A program made the translations under genes and the position numbers. A model generated the notes under the pieces. The model saw only the letters and a program-made list of their open reading frames with translations, searched no databases and was not told where the DNA came from. DNA of 64,000 bases. Origin: Anoplolepis gracilipes (lineage: Eukaryota; Arthropoda; Insecta; Hymenoptera; Formicidae). The stretch lies in assembly GCF_047496725.1 (NCBI RefSeq), contig NC_132972.1, positions 3,092,001-3,156,000 on the forward strand, given 5' to 3'. Below are positions 40,864 to 53,875 of this stretch, piece after piece; positions within the stretch are counted from its first letter, which is position 1, and every line of letters begins with the position of its first letter.

Positions 40864-41373
40864 CAGAAAAGCATGGAGTGGTCGAGCACGCCAATTATAA
40901 TTCGCCTCCGTCTCGATTTTTATCGGAAGTGCAGTAAATCCGTAGGAGTTGCTCTTACCACCTTCCACTTCGATCATTCGAACGAGCTGGAACTTTTAAT
41001 TTCACGCGTTAATGGCAGCCTTTTCCCCCTCCTCGGTTAAAGGATATTCTTTATTACTCCGCAGAGTCGAGATCCCCCTTTGCCCGCCCGTCCTTTTTCT
41101 CGCTCTTCGACGTGACTCGGAAAGCTTCCGGTCTGCGGGTTCATCGGAGGGTCCGAGAAGACGATCGAGGGGTAGGAGAGGAGAAAAGGTTAGATGGTAA
41201 AACTCTCGCGAGAGACGAAGGGCTAATCACGACTTTGGAGAAATATTTGCAATGGCATCCCCCGCATTCTCGTTGCAACGAACCGTTTTCTTCTCCGTTT
41301 CTTTTTCGTCTTCTCTTATGCCTTTTTCGCTCGTTCTCTTTACTTTCATGATCTAAATTTCTTCCCAACTTTG

Positions 41374-41376
<3 letters not shown>

Positions 41377-41407
<31 letters not shown>
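41377..41407. repeat. Poly(T) tract, 31 T
   Basis: A long T run at the boundary between a moderately GC-rich patch and AT-rich DNA. It could be the tail of a minus-strand retrocopy, but nothing recognisable adjoins it. Confidence 0.95.
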
Positions 41408-41408
<1 letters not shown>

Positions 41409-42004
41409 TGTGTTCAACGTGTTGTACCGTGATTTTTAATATATCATTCGCATCTCGTCCCCAGCTTGCGTGTGACCTCTTTCCTTGGTCACGAATTTTC
41501 CACCCTCTCGGTGGAGAAATTAGTTCCAAAATTTATGGGCAACGTTCGCGTCGGTAGTTGAGAATAGAGAAGAGATCTTATCAAGCGAGAAGAATCTTAC
41601 TTCTTATCGATCTCGCGAATTATACTTGCTTGAGATGCACGATGAGATTCTGAGATCGCGATTTAGGGGGAAGGCTGTAATAAAGTGGGACTCGCGATAT
41701 CATCTTTTGTTAATAGACGTAACGGAAATAGTGGAGATATAATTCAGATGGATTGTAATATTATATGAATTAAAGAATGTGATTAATATAAAGTAAAAAC
41801 AATTTCAAATTACTTGGTTTCTTTTTGGATTATATAACTTGTATTATCAATATTCTACTACAAGCATCTATCTTCATTTTGCGGTCTGCTACTGAACCAC
41901 AAATGTCCTACAGTACCTCAATCTATAAGCGGCTTGGGGTGATGGGACGCTAAACCACACAAGAGAAAACCACACATGGCTTATTATGTCTATATCTAAA
42001 TAGG
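41408..42004. other. Mixed DNA before the 120 bp duplication
   Basis: Moderate GC to about 41700, then AT-rich. A small GC-richer island at 41880-41990 (CAATCTATAAGCGGCTTGGG) directly precedes the duplication and may be an old repeat. Confidence 0.5.
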
Positions 42005-42262
42005 ATTATGATACTGTAAAAAAAAATTTTCTTTCCTTTGTTTTTTGAACACATAAAGGAATTAAAAAAAAGAGAGAGATTGAATTTTATTTATTATATA
42101 ATTTAATTGTTCTAAAATGTATGTATTATGATACTGTAAAAAAAAATTTTCTTTTCTTCATTTTTGGAACACATAAAAGAATTTAAAAAAAGAGAGAGAA
42201 AGAGAGAGAGATTGAATTTTATTTATTATATAATATAATTTAATTGTTCTAAAATTTATTTA
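42005..42262. repeat. Two-unit tandem duplication, 120 bp period
   Basis: ATTATGATACTGTAAAAAAA starts at 42005 and again at 42125. Both units continue GAACACATAAA, AAAGAGAGAGA, TTGAATTTTATTTATTATAT and TTTAATTGTTCTAAAAT. Unit 2 is longer because its GA tract and TATAATATAA stretch have expanded. The few differences indicate a fairly recent duplication. Nothing is encoded. Confidence 0.85.
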
Positions 42263-44570
42263 TATATTAAATTTATTATAATTTACTATTATATGTATAT
42301 ACGCGTCCCTTTTTGCTTTAATATTAATCATTCTACTTCCGAGATATCAAGATATATTATATACATGCTTAATTGTTCCATCAACGAGACTTAATTATTT
42401 CAGAATCTTTCTCCGTCGTTTGACCCAATTTGTTGGAGTATTTGTACATTGAAGTTTGTTCCGCAATTTTCCTCTCTCCCTTTCCCTCCACTTGCGAGCA
42501 TGAAACTCTCCCTCGACGATATATATAATTCTCGTTTCGTGTTTTCCTACAACAATCTATGACGTAATGAAGCGCATCCGCTCAACTTCCGAATCTTTTT
42601 TTCTTCCTCGCCAACGTCTTGATTCTCTCTCTTTCTCTACTTTTCTTTCTCGAATCTCGCCATTTCTCCATCTTCTTCCCTATTACTTATCCTCCGTACT
42701 CTTTAACTAATCATGCCCGATATCCTCTTACCTTCGCCATTTATTCCGCTCTCTTTCTTTTTTTTTTTTTTTGTTTTTTCTTATCGACTTCTCCGACTTT
42801 TCCCAAACGAAACGAACTCTTTCAAACTTCGCGATTCCGCGGGGTTTCATTTACAGTTCTCCAAGTTTCGCGTCTCTCTCGATTGCGATTCGACGGCGTT
42901 TTACAACTTCTGTTCGTACGAGTCGTTTGGTAACAGTCACCTGTAGTTTTTTTCCTACCTAATAATCGTTTTTTGCATCATCTCCTATAGAATATATTAC
43001 AATTTCTGTATATTAATACTTTATTAAAATTGTTGTCGATTGTATCATATATCGATAATTACTTTTTTCAATCTTTCAATATACAGTATTACTTACATCT
43101 TGATAATAAGTTTTTAGAAAAAAGTCTCGTCGATGATTTCTTCTTACATAGCACAATTTTCAAGATCCAAAATAAAAAAGCATGTATTTATTTTCGTCCA
43201 CATTTGCAGTGCGTAACGAGAGGAATACAAAGCACGACTGCAACATTGCAGTCGACTCGATTGGTTTTTCCCGAATTTCGCGGCTAGACAAACGGGCGAG
43301 ATCGGGGGCTTTTATATCGATATCCAGCGAAATCGATCCTTTTCCTTTTTTACTTTTTGCCCTCCCCCTCCCTCTCTTTCCCGAAAATCACCTACGCTCG
43401 AATGAACCCGCCGCGCTGCTACGTCGCAAATTTGTTTCACGCTCGCTCGAGTCTCCCCAGAATTAATCCACTAGCCATTACCAGCCGCGCGATGGCAGAG
43501 GAGAAACGGGGGTACAAACCGCGCTTTGTGCGCGGACATGGTTCGCGTTACGAGCCATTTTGTCGGCGACAACAGACGGTATACGACCCGGCCGGCTTTT
43601 TTAAGCATATCGCATCGCCGGATAACGCACCGTGTCAAACATTTTTATAACGCGCTTTTAAATAACCCGCGACCAATGCAGGCAACGGGGTTCTCGTTCG
43701 CGTGGGGTCCCACGGCGTTTATCGCTTTTTAATTGTTGCCGCCTCTTGTACGCGGCTTTCGATGATGCAAATCGGTGTATATTGGTGCCGTAAATGTTCG
43801 ATACATAAATAGAAATGCGGGAAAAAAAGGACTTTATATGTGTGCATTAATTCAGCTTGAAAAAAATATTGAAAGACCAACATACGAGTAACTCTCATAA
43901 ATTGCATAAAATTCCTTTACCGTTGCGAATCATTACTAGAAGGAAATAGGGATAATTTCCTTTTTTATAAGTTTATTATAGGTTTTTTATAAGTTTATTA
44001 TTACCTCTCAAAAGTTTGGAAGTAGTTAAAAAATTTTTAGTTAAAGAAAATCCTTTGTTTAATTTGTTCAAAGAAATCACTTGTAAAATAAAAGTTTATT
44101 GTATACTTTATGACTGTTTTGTAGAAACATTTCTTTTTCTCAGAACATTTCTCAGAAATTAATAATTAATTGTTAACAATCCATTTTCTAATTGTTTTCA
44201 AACTTTGAACGAGAATATATAAATGTATGTTAAATATATATGTCGTGTGTATATAATTTTATTTATTGAAATTTTTGAAAAAAATCGTCAATTGTACCAA
44301 TCTCGCGAGTCTTATTTCCGGCGAGTTTGCGGTATGAGTATCGAGACGCAAAAGTAGAACGGACTTGTGATGCAATTGGATATCCGCCAATGAAATGTGC
44401 GAAATTCACAAACGGTTCACCTTCGATATCTCGGTAACGTATGTGTTTGCGTGCGTCGCATTCCGGGCGATAAATCATCAGGCAGATGGAACCTCCGACG
44501 ACTGGAAACTGTGCGTATAACGTGAGGCGCCGTTTACCGGAGAATCGGGAAAAAAGTGAAACGAGAAACG

Positions 44571-44607
<37 letters not shown>

Positions 44608-45613
44608 CACACATATATATATATATATATATGCGAGCCATGAAGAGAGCCAAGGACGACCTGCCGCGATTACGTGCGGTTCCCTGCAACCAATCGTAGT
44701 ACATACGTACGTATGTAAGTAATAATCGTCAACATCCGCTGGGCTTAACTAATGCTCTTGCTGGAGGTTGGCATGATCCTTGGAACACGAAAGAATCTTG
44801 GAAAATATCTTACAACCGCACATGTTCGTTTTTCACTTTTTCGTTTCTGCAGTCACGACTGTGAGAAAAATCAGATGATTGAGAAATTTTACAAGTTTTT
44901 TCTTTTTCACCGACGCGACGAAGTAATGCTAAAATTGATAATACTTGTATAAAATTAGACGGCTTTAATCGATGGAACTCGATTTTTCACGCATTTATAT
45001 AATTTGTTTACATTTTGGGAGAAAGAAAGACATCTAAAATGATTTCTGTAAATATATCGTTACTAAATTCAGGACTTTCTGGGTCACATTTCATACAATC
45101 CACGTCAAATTACTTTAAAATGTAAGAAATTTATGAAAATTAATTTAAGATATATTAACTTAACGATATTTGTCTGTCCATATGAATGAATATTAATATG
45201 ATGTCAAAAGGCAAGAAATCAGCTTTATTTAAGAAAAATAAGTTTATGTAAAAGTTTTGTTTTTTTGAATGCGATAATTCAATTAAATTCATATAAATTG
45301 CAGAATTTCTCTTTTTATTACAAATATCACGAGCTTTAAAAGATTATTTCGTCGTAAAAAGATGTTAAAAGCCTTCAGAAAGCTACGGAGAACGAATTAT
45401 CCAAGTGTAAAACACCTTTGCTCTCTAGCTCAGGAATTTTTACGCTGTTAAAACTCGTTTGCGCCCTGTTACGCGTCAAAGGGCACTCTTATCGATCAAC
45501 AATTATTTCTTATGTTATTTATGCCCGCGATAAATTGCTTTTAAAAGGCATTTTATACGTAGGTATACGTTCAAGAGTCGCGCGGAAATTTAGACGACGA
45601 TAACACGAGATTC
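42263..45613. other. CpG-rich patch and AT-rich DNA, no gene seen
   Basis: 42480-43740 is CT-rich and CpG-rich, with several overlapping + strand frames of about 80-105 codons and no known product. An AC/TA compound is at 44574-44632, and a perfect 16-base palindrome ACATACGTACGTATGT at 44701-44716. The remainder is AT-rich. Confidence 0.55.
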
Positions 45614-46226
45614 TTTCAAGGGCCCCGTCTACTTTAGTAGTATGAAAAATTGATTTTTAGACATTTTTTTTAGGAAAATTAAAAATTGATTTTTTTTGGC
45701 ATTTTATATGATATTTTTTATTGATGTCAATTTTTTAAAATCTTGGATATTTAGCTTTTTCTTGTTCATTGCGAGCTTCTACGCTTAATGTATACAGAAA
45801 TGATCGTGCAACATGTTGCTCCTGGTATAATTGTCTAAAATGAAAAAATTTAGTCTAACTTTTTATTTTAGAATTTAAAAAATTAATATTTAATATTTTT
45901 AGGACTGTCAAAAAAAAAAGGAAGCTTCAATAAAATTGAAACATCTAATTTTAAAATGACATCACTTATTAAGATATAACATCACTTTATTATTTTTCAA
46001 TTTTTTTCTAATAAAATTAGAAAATTTAGTATTCCAAAAATATCCTATAGAATAAAAGACCAAGTGTTTTCATTTCAGACAATTACATGATTACTGACGT
46101 ACTATTTAAACATAATAAACATATGTAAAACATCAAAAAGATCAATTTCTAATATTCTTCAAAAAAAAAAAAAAAATCATCAATTTCTCGGTACTCTGCG
46201 AGTTAGAGTAGATAAAACTCTTGATT
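45614..46226 (+). mobile_element. Foldback-like element, copy 2 (~613 bp)
   Basis: The left arm begins TTTCAAGGGCCCCGTCTACT. The right arm read backwards begins TCAAGAGTTTTATCTACTCT. The two arms share AAATTGAT blocks, TAATTGTCTRAAATGAAAA and a TTTTATTYTAKAGGATATT-type stretch, so they form an imperfect inverted repeat of roughly 180-220 bases each around an AT-rich centre. The right arm lacks a block of about 60 bases present in the left. It is homologous to the copy at 10514 and has no coding capacity. Confidence 0.68.
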
Positions 46227-48345
46227 AAATTAATAAGAGCACAGATGGCGATGTAAATCCACCGCTATATCGCTATACACAACTCTACCGTCTAAGAGCA
46301 ACCTGCGTGTACATATATATGTACATGTATAAGAGTACCTCTTATCTTCCACTTTTACGGAGTTACGCGGCGCAGATCGCTGTAATACGGCCGAGAATTA
46401 TATTCCCCGTGTCCCGAGTACGTACCTCTACGTATGTACGTTGTCGTGGCGCGTTACGCAGGCTGATCCGCAGATCGGGAGACGAGATTTCACGCGATAC
46501 GACTCTCCTCGGTTCTCGCCGCCGGCGCGGCGTCCTGAGCACCTAAGTACCATGAAACGCGCGGCACCGCATCTCATCGCATCGCATCGCATCGCATCGC
46601 ATCGCATCGCATCGCATCGCATCCCATCGTGTTGTACCCTATCCCACGCGCCGGTCGCGCGCACCATGTCTGCCGGAGCGTGTGCTTGTGCGGACCAAAC
46701 GAGCCGTGTCGGCGGAAAAATTGCTACGCCGCGATAAAGGCTGCGTTCGCCCTCTCTCTCTCTCTCTCTCTCTGTGCCGCTGCGTTTAATAATTTCACGG
46801 TGAGACAGATCGCGACGTTCCTTCCGCGTCGCGCATCGTAATGTTGCCGGACAACGAGTAAATAAGAGTCTGGCTATTACTGACTCACCTGATCCCCCTC
46901 GAATGTAGCGTAGAGTAAGCTCGAGCGAGGTGATGTTACTGATCTCTCATCGGTCTTATTTCCTGGATCTGAAAAAAAGAAAAAAAAAATGTGCTGCTGA
47001 TTTGTGAAAATTGATAGATTTCCTGATGAGAATATTAATACATTTATATGATATTGATTAATAATTTTTAATTATTGGTTTTTTGAGTGCAAAAAGTAGG
47101 AAAACCTACAAACAACAAAATGTTATTTTATAATCCTTCACAGTATTGTAAACCTCTATAAAAAATAAATTTTTATTAAATATATCATTGAATTTTATTT
47201 TATTTTATTTTATTTATATATATATTTATGACATTTATTTTGATATCGTACATATGTAAAAAGGTTTTTTCCGGAAATTGATAGTAACTATTGACAATGA
47301 TTTTATTGAGTACAAAAGTTAATTAACATAGATAACAAAAATAATTGTAACAGTATGTTTTTGCTATCAAAATTCATCGTGTGAAAAAATTATTAATCGA
47401 GTGAAGGAGATCTTTAATTTTATAACGAACTAATCAAGCGAATGATAAATTTGCGATGAAGAAATCTTTTTGAAAAATGCGTGTCATAAATTTCTTGCTG
47501 ATAAATGGATGAGAATTTTTTTGGATCGAAATGAAAAAGAGCTTCGCATATTATTTCTTTTTTTCTTCGACTGATTATCTGTCGTGACGGAAATTTTCTG
47601 CGCGAGAAACGGAGAGACAACGAACGCAATGAAAACGACATTCCGACGGTTATCTCGGCCGGTCTTTTCTCACCTTACGGGGTTTAAGACCACCTTTACT
47701 TTGTTCCCTCTCTTTCTTCTCATTTCTTCTCGCGTTTGTCTCTTCTCGCGGAGACTATTAACGAGAACGGCAACGGCTGAAGGGCGGGGAAGATGAAGCT
47801 TCGTAAAATCGCGCGCCACCCTTATCTCTCCGGGCGAGGCCGCCGCCTCTGAGACGAAGTTTCCTTATCGTTCCGTTCATCGTTCTCATCGGCGTAAGAA
47901 GTTTGCCTTTCGGATAACGAGAGAAGCTTCTGAAGAGAGAACGCGCGCGCCGATCCGGCCGCCTCGAGCTAACCGAGGAAAATGGCTGGCCGATCGTTTC
48001 TTTCGACTTCGGCGGTGATGAGGTTCTTCGGAATATGTCCGAGAAATTCACCAATTTCTCCAAATACTTGCGATCGACACGCTTCTCGTCGAAGAATGGA
48101 GGAAAACTCGCGCCGCCCTGCGGGGATATATTATTATCGAGTTCTCAAATCTAACGTTAATAGCGCAACTCTTGTATGAAATAATATATTTGTTCGATTA
48201 AAATTCAGAGTTGGATCGCGTTTAGTGATTAATGTAATAACAGAAATCACTTTTTTCTCGTAAAAATATAATTGGTCATTTTAAAGTAGAAATATAAAGT
48301 GGATAAATTTTTTTTATATTTAAAATATTTTATAAATATGTATTA
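46227..48345. other. Two CpG-rich patches, no gene seen
   Basis: 46230-46930 includes a perfect 18-base palindrome starting TGTACATAT near 46307, the ATCGC array and a CT tract (46751-46773). 47580-48150 is the second CpG-rich patch. Between them is AT-rich DNA with TTTTA repeats (47192-47216). Confidence 0.55.
46576..46622. repeat. (ATCGC)n pentanucleotide minisatellite
   Basis: About nine head-to-tail ATCGC units in a CpG-rich patch, bordered by the variants ATCTC and ATCCC. It reads as SHRIA repeats on one strand and MRCDA on the other; these are not taken to be protein. It is the only GC-rich pentamer array in the window and every unit holds a CpG. Confidence 0.95.
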
Positions 48346-48905
48346 GGGTATGATGGCCGTAGGCTGTAATTTTTTCAATAATCGCTACATAGTGCGCTTT
48401 TTTAGTTATTGTCAACGATAATCGATATTTTATGTGCAGTAGTTTTATGTGCATACACATTATTCGAAATAACGATATTGTGAATCTTATATCATATTTT
48501 TACTTTTGACTATCTGCAAAGTTTTTCATTTGGTCCACTGAAAACTGTTATAACGTCGAATAAATTATAGTTAAACTATCGTAATCGACGTTGGACATAT
48601 TATATAAAGATATGTAAATTGTTATATGACCTATAATTTTTATTTTCGTTTTTACTATTTTTTTATAATTATTATGGCCATCTTTCCGTCACTATGGTCA
48701 TCTTTTCCTTAAAAGTTGGATAAAGATGGCCAATGCTTATGTTGTACTATTTTGATAATATAAAATTTCAATTAAATATTTTCCTTTTAATTTCGATAAT
48801 ATTACGTAATTTAAACTTTAGTGAAGATAATATGCTATTAAGAAATAATCAAAATAAAAGTTTTTTGCATTTTAAAAACTATGGCCATCTTACCCGAGTT
48901 TACCC
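48346..48905. mobile_element. ~560 bp TA-flanked element with ATGGCCATCTT motifs
   Basis: The right end is ATGGCCATCTTACCCGAGTT then TACCC, followed by TA (48906-48907). The left end is TA then GGGTATGATGGCCGTAGG, the same terminal repeat with about eleven bases missing. Inside, ATGGCCATCTTTCC, ATGGTCATCTTTTCC and AAAGATGGCCAATG repeat the subterminal motif in both orientations, as binding sites for a transposase often do. No transposase is encoded and no second copy is seen here. Confidence 0.6.
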
Positions 48906-48907
48906 TA

Positions 48908-50261
48908 TATATCGTACGAATCACACATTATAGAAACTTAAGAAAAATAATTTATACATTTTAGTCGAGGATAAATCGTCGACTGTTCCATTTAAAATTC
49001 CATATCTTAGAGCTTATTATATTTTTCTTAGATTGAAAACGTGAATATAATTAACCAATGTCAACGAGTTTTATCTTTATACATTATCGGTAATCATCGA
49101 TAATCGATCTTTCCGCTTCAAGTCGACATTATCAATGTATCCAGTAGTGAATGGATATTATGCCAATATATCCGGCAGTAAGTATCGAATAACTATCGCG
49201 ATCGTTTCGATCACCATTAAACGAAAGATCGAGTATACCGATAATAGCTCGCACTCCGCTCGCAGGGTCGGGAAAAAGCATACATCCGCGTACGTAAATT
49301 CCTGTTTTCGCAATCGTCAAACTTTTTTCTCTCTCTCTCTCTCTCCCTCTCTTTCTATGCAATTTAATGGCAACCGTGAAAGAAAACAAACACAAGTTTC
49401 AAAGCAGCGATGAATAAGAGGGAAGGGGTTGGTCGTTTGAATTCTCATTATCTACGACAAAGAGAGAGATTTTCGCCCGATTTGTCGTCAATTTTATTTT
49501 CAGATCCTTTACTTCGATAGGGAGAATTTAAAGCCCAAGGAACATCCGTTAAACCTACCGTTTTCCGCCGCGCGCCTGTAAATTATTCGTTATACGCGAC
49601 CCGAAGGCACTAAACTTATTTACGGCGGTCGCTTCACGGCTAAGTTGATTCGGTGACGCAATTTAAGAGAGGGATGAGTGAGTAAACATTTCTCTCTGCA
49701 GCAGCGATCTGCCACGAGGCGAAGAAAAGTAGATCCGATAATACGATCGCCTTAGATTCCGCGAAATGTCATCGTCGACGATTGCGAAGACACGAGTAAA
49801 AATATTATCCTTGTTATCGATGTTATTATTATTAATTAGAATAGATGAAGAGACACAAAGTGCGTTCTTAGCTAATATACCTATATGCATGATAAAATAA
49901 GATAAGATAAATAAGTTTCGGAATTATATATTATTATATTTTAATTACATTTAATTAATTAAATAATTTAATTAATATTTAATTAAAAAAATATTTTTGA
50001 AATGCGTTTGACTATGAATAATATTGCTTTTAACGAAGGGATAAGCTTTGCATTACAATAAAATCCGTGATTGGAAATTGTAATAATTCAGTACGAGAAA
50101 ATAACTTGGACGAAACAAATTTTTATTCCCGATAATATAAATTCTGAGAGAAGACTCTCTGTAAAGTAGTTGTGTCATTAACCCATGTTACACAATAATC
50201 GTATTTCGCTACGAAATAGGACGAAACGCGTATCCGAAATAAAAAACAGTATATTTTTCGT

Positions 50262-50302
<41 letters not shown>

Positions 50303-50813
50303 AATATCAGATTGAAATAGTATTTAATAGTAAAGGGGCACGATTTAATATCAACAGCAATGTAACTTTTAGTATCAGATATACAGACTTATAAAACTTG
50401 TTATGTCTCTCATGTAGATTTCACGAATCGCACCGCGTCTCGGATTTACATAACCCAGAGTATATTTCCGGATTTCCTTTTTAGATTTACGAGATCGTAA
50501 ATATATACTTCTTATCAGCGCTTTTACACCGCTTACTGCACTCTCAAACAAAAATGCACGACAAAAAACAAGAGATATTCTCGCGCCTCCGGAATCGAGA
50601 TCACGATTAAGAGATGACCCATTTAATCACAGGTTGTGCAGAGATTCCGTTCAATTAACTCGCGCGCTTTATTTTATAAACGATCGGGAAGGCTTTTAAT
50701 ACGCAGGTAGTTGGAGAATAGAAAATGTAGAATTCACAGGGATCGGGGATAATTGTTCATTTGATACACAAATTTCAATCTTTGAGATTAAATAAAATAC
50801 GAAAAAAAAAGAA

Positions 50814-50845
<32 letters not shown>

Positions 50846-51029
50846 AATAACGAACGTAGATATAAACTATAAAGATATGGCAAAAAAAGAAAAATAAATA
50901 AACCAGTAAAATCTTTAGGAAAGTTATTTTCTTGAAAATAATATTCCGGACATATATCCGGAAAGCACACGCATGGACTTTGCGTTCATTGTGCCCGGAA
51001 TAAATTGGTACATAAACTTGATACATGAG

Positions 51030-51070
<41 letters not shown>

Positions 51071-52868
51071 TGTAAAAAGTAATATGACGCGAGCGGCTAA
51101 GATCTCACGTTACCTCTGAACTCCACGCAGATATATTCTTTATAGCTTACTTTTTTTTTTTTTTTTTTTTTATTTATTTTATCGTGTTTTCTTACGTGCA
51201 CGTGCATGCACGGTAAGGCATGGCACGGCATGGCATATTCTCGCCCTAGATCGCGCGGGCTCGCATATACACGCTTTACACGCGCGTTTAAAACGGATTA
51301 TTGCAAACACCCCGTGCGTTTAACGTATGCAAACTCGGTGGCGACAAACTCGCTTAACGAGCGCGCGCGATGAATATTCGGCTGCTTTAAGCCGGCGGAC
51401 CGGGCTAATGTCAAGCCAGCCAACTTCGTCGCAGCGTTTTTGCTTATCGCGTGCTCGTCGCGTCGACAAAATTGCAGATAAAAGGAAAAAGAAAACATAC
51501 AGAGAGCGAAAGAGGGAGAGAAACGGAGGCGAGAACTTTGCGTTTCCGCAGGCAAGCCCTGCGGACAGCGCAATTTCGTACGCTCTCATGTATGAGTTGT
51601 TCCACAATTCGCGCGACCCCCCCTGATTTTAATAACAGATTCTTCGATCAATCTGGAGTCGATTTTTCTTTACCGAGAACGACGTGGTCGAGGGTGGTCG
51701 TCATTTTATTCCGCGCAGTCGAATTTTCAACAATGCCAATTTAGAACTTGCATATCTACATTTTTATTGAGAAAAAAAGTTGCTTTAAATTCATCAAAGA
51801 ATCTATCGTTTTATAAATGAAAATGTAATAAATTAAAATACCGTGTAATCTAAAAATAACTGTAGTAGAATATTATTTTTTAATTTTGTATTTTTTGTAT
51901 TTTGTTATTCTATATTTATTAGATATTTTTTTCTATTACACTGAAGACGAGTTTCTTCCTCTAAATAAATCCGTTTATTCTCTAAATAAATAAATTATAA
52001 ATATTAATGTTTTCAAAGAAAAGTCCAAAATATCTTACTCTTGATATCAAATTGTTTCTTTTGACCGTATCTTTATTGTCATCTGCAAATGTAATATTTG
52101 AAAATCAAAATATTTGAAAATTGTTTTAACAAATAAAAAAATGTTGGCGTACATAACCGACATGTAAAGAAAAAAAAGGTTAAATCTCACATGCAGATAA
52201 CTCTGTCATATGTAACACGTTCCTAATTCTCAATTTACGCTCTGTTTGTTTTTTCAGTATTCATTGTTTTATTTATATAGATTCGACAATCTCGTAGATA
52301 AATATTCAAAATAGGAAGAGAGAGAGAGAGAGATTTTGCTTTTTTCCCTTTTTTATTTTGTTAAGCTGTGCTATTTTATGTAAGTTGCACCGCATGAATA
52401 TAAATCTATATGAGAAGCTTTTCCGCATAAATCACAGGGATCACACCCTAATATATTTTCCAGTGATAAAAAAAAGAGAGTATCAAAGGTCAAAACTATA
52501 TATTCACAAATATTCCTGGATATTTTTTAAATTGTCACCGAAATCGGTCCTCGGACTTAAAAGCGAGTGCGTAGAATCCGGAGGGAGTGCTTCCTCCTAC
52601 AGTTTACAAGTCAGTTGTAGGAGAGAACGTAATGCAAGCACGAGCGTCGTTTCTAATATATATCCCGCACATACGAGAGAAGAGCGATGGAGAGATGCAG
52701 AGAGATAAAGAGATGACAACCGAGCGCGGCGACCAGCACAATGCTTACGTCACGGAAGCGTATACGAAGCGCAGGGTAATTAGTATATTCTCTGAGTGGC
52801 CGGAGTCATTAGGTCCGCCGGTGCTGCCGAAAGCTTCACCTTGACTCCAGAAATGCAAGAGACAAGCA

Positions 52869-52907
<39 letters not shown>

Positions 52908-53240
52908 GAGAGAGAGGGGGGAGGGAGAGGGAGAGAGAGAGAGAGAGAGGGAGAGAGAGTGATAGAGAGAGAGAGAAATATTCTCCTCTGTATGTACTCG
53001 TCCATTTGTTTATCGCTCAGTCTGCTTGTCCTCGCGATGTCGACGCTCTTACCCTCTGACGAAGTTGAATAGTTTCGGCGAAGCTTCCTCCGACGCTCCG
53101 AAGACTCTACGTGTGAGTTGAAGTATTTCCTTGTATCCTCTGACATAGAGGTAGACAAGCTTGTCTTTACAAATTTGTTAATGCAAGACTCGAGAGAATA
53201 TCGAAAATATTATAATAGTACATTAATTATAATATATTAA
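48908..53240. other. Mixed DNA with microsatellites, no gene seen
   Basis: CT tracts lie at 49329-49355 and 50269-50301, TA runs at 50816 and 51033, and 20 T at 51151-51170. CpG-rich patches are 49160-49720, 51170-51740 and 52550-53160. TCCGGA inverted arms flank CATATA at 50945-50962. Near 51195, GTGCACGTGCATGCACG is followed by three GGCATGGCA-like units. Confidence 0.55.
52868..52974. repeat. GA-rich purine tract with CAGACAGACA and GGGA interruptions
   Basis: About 107 bases of GA repeats are broken by ACAGACAGACAG and by GGGGGGAGGGAGAGGGAG. The run of G triplets makes it less regular than the other GA tracts and hints at older, diversified repeat DNA. Confidence 0.93.
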
Positions 53241-53401
53241 TTATTCCTAATTTAATATAGAAAAATTGTTTAATTTTAAATTTTAATCATTTCAGTCAAT
53301 TTCAGAAACTAGAAACAGAATTTAAAAACTATTTTTTGTATGTTCACTCTTTTCCTTTTGATTTTAACTCTCATTTACACACACACATACATACGAGACA
53401 C

Positions 53402-53454
<53 letters not shown>

Positions 53455-53875
53455 TTCTCTCTTTTTCTAGATATATAATATATGAAATAATATATTAAAT
53501 ATATTAACATATTTATAAATATAAGAGTATATAATATATATATTAATAATTTATTGATCCAATACTAATAATTAATATTTACTATCTTTACAGAATGAGA
53601 TTGAGCATAAAACTTGTGAAAATATTAAAAGTATTAGACTACATTGAAATATTCCTAATTTAATAGAAAAATAATAAAAATCTTTATTCTCGATTTTAAA
53701 AATTATTTATACTCACTTTGTGATGATAAATTAAATAATTGATTAATATAATTATTATACTATTAGTATATCATTACTCTTATACTATTAGTATAATGAT
53801 TAATAAAATTGTATAATCAATATATAAATAATCATATGTTGAACCAATACTAATAATTAACGTAGATTGATTAAA
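53241..53875. repeat. Degenerate local duplications in AT-rich DNA
   Basis: ATTCCTAATTTAATA occurs at about 53243 and 53651, each followed some 70-100 bases later by a TTTAAAAA...ACTC segment. CCAATACTAATAATTAA occurs at about 53559 and 53844. ATACTATTAGTATA occurs twice between 53755 and 53805. The spacings differ, so this is a rearranged duplication broken up by a 42-base CT tract (53405-53446), not a clean tandem array. Confidence 0.5.

Larger units (their letters stand above)
38065..41376. other. Mainly AT-rich DNA, no gene seen
   Basis: AT-rich, with mild GC at 38650-39100, 39830-40030 and 40870-41340. It contains the hairpin near 38912 and three large microsatellites listed separately. 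GCGAGCGCGAGCGCGCGCG-type sequence is near 39278-39298. Confidence 0.55.

Noticed and set aside
42013..42024. TACTGTAAAAAA at the start of each 120 bp unit as a MITE end
   Set aside because: The interior of the units shares nothing else with the MITE family and no inverse end is present.
46428..46737. Frames with MRCDA or SHRIA repeats
   Set aside because: They are the ATCGC minisatellite read in two directions, not a repeat protein.
51069..51085. ACTGTAAAAAGTAATATG, resembling the CAGAC-rich MITE end
   Set aside because: The following sequence does not match the family body and no opposite end is found, so it is a chance match beside a TA run.
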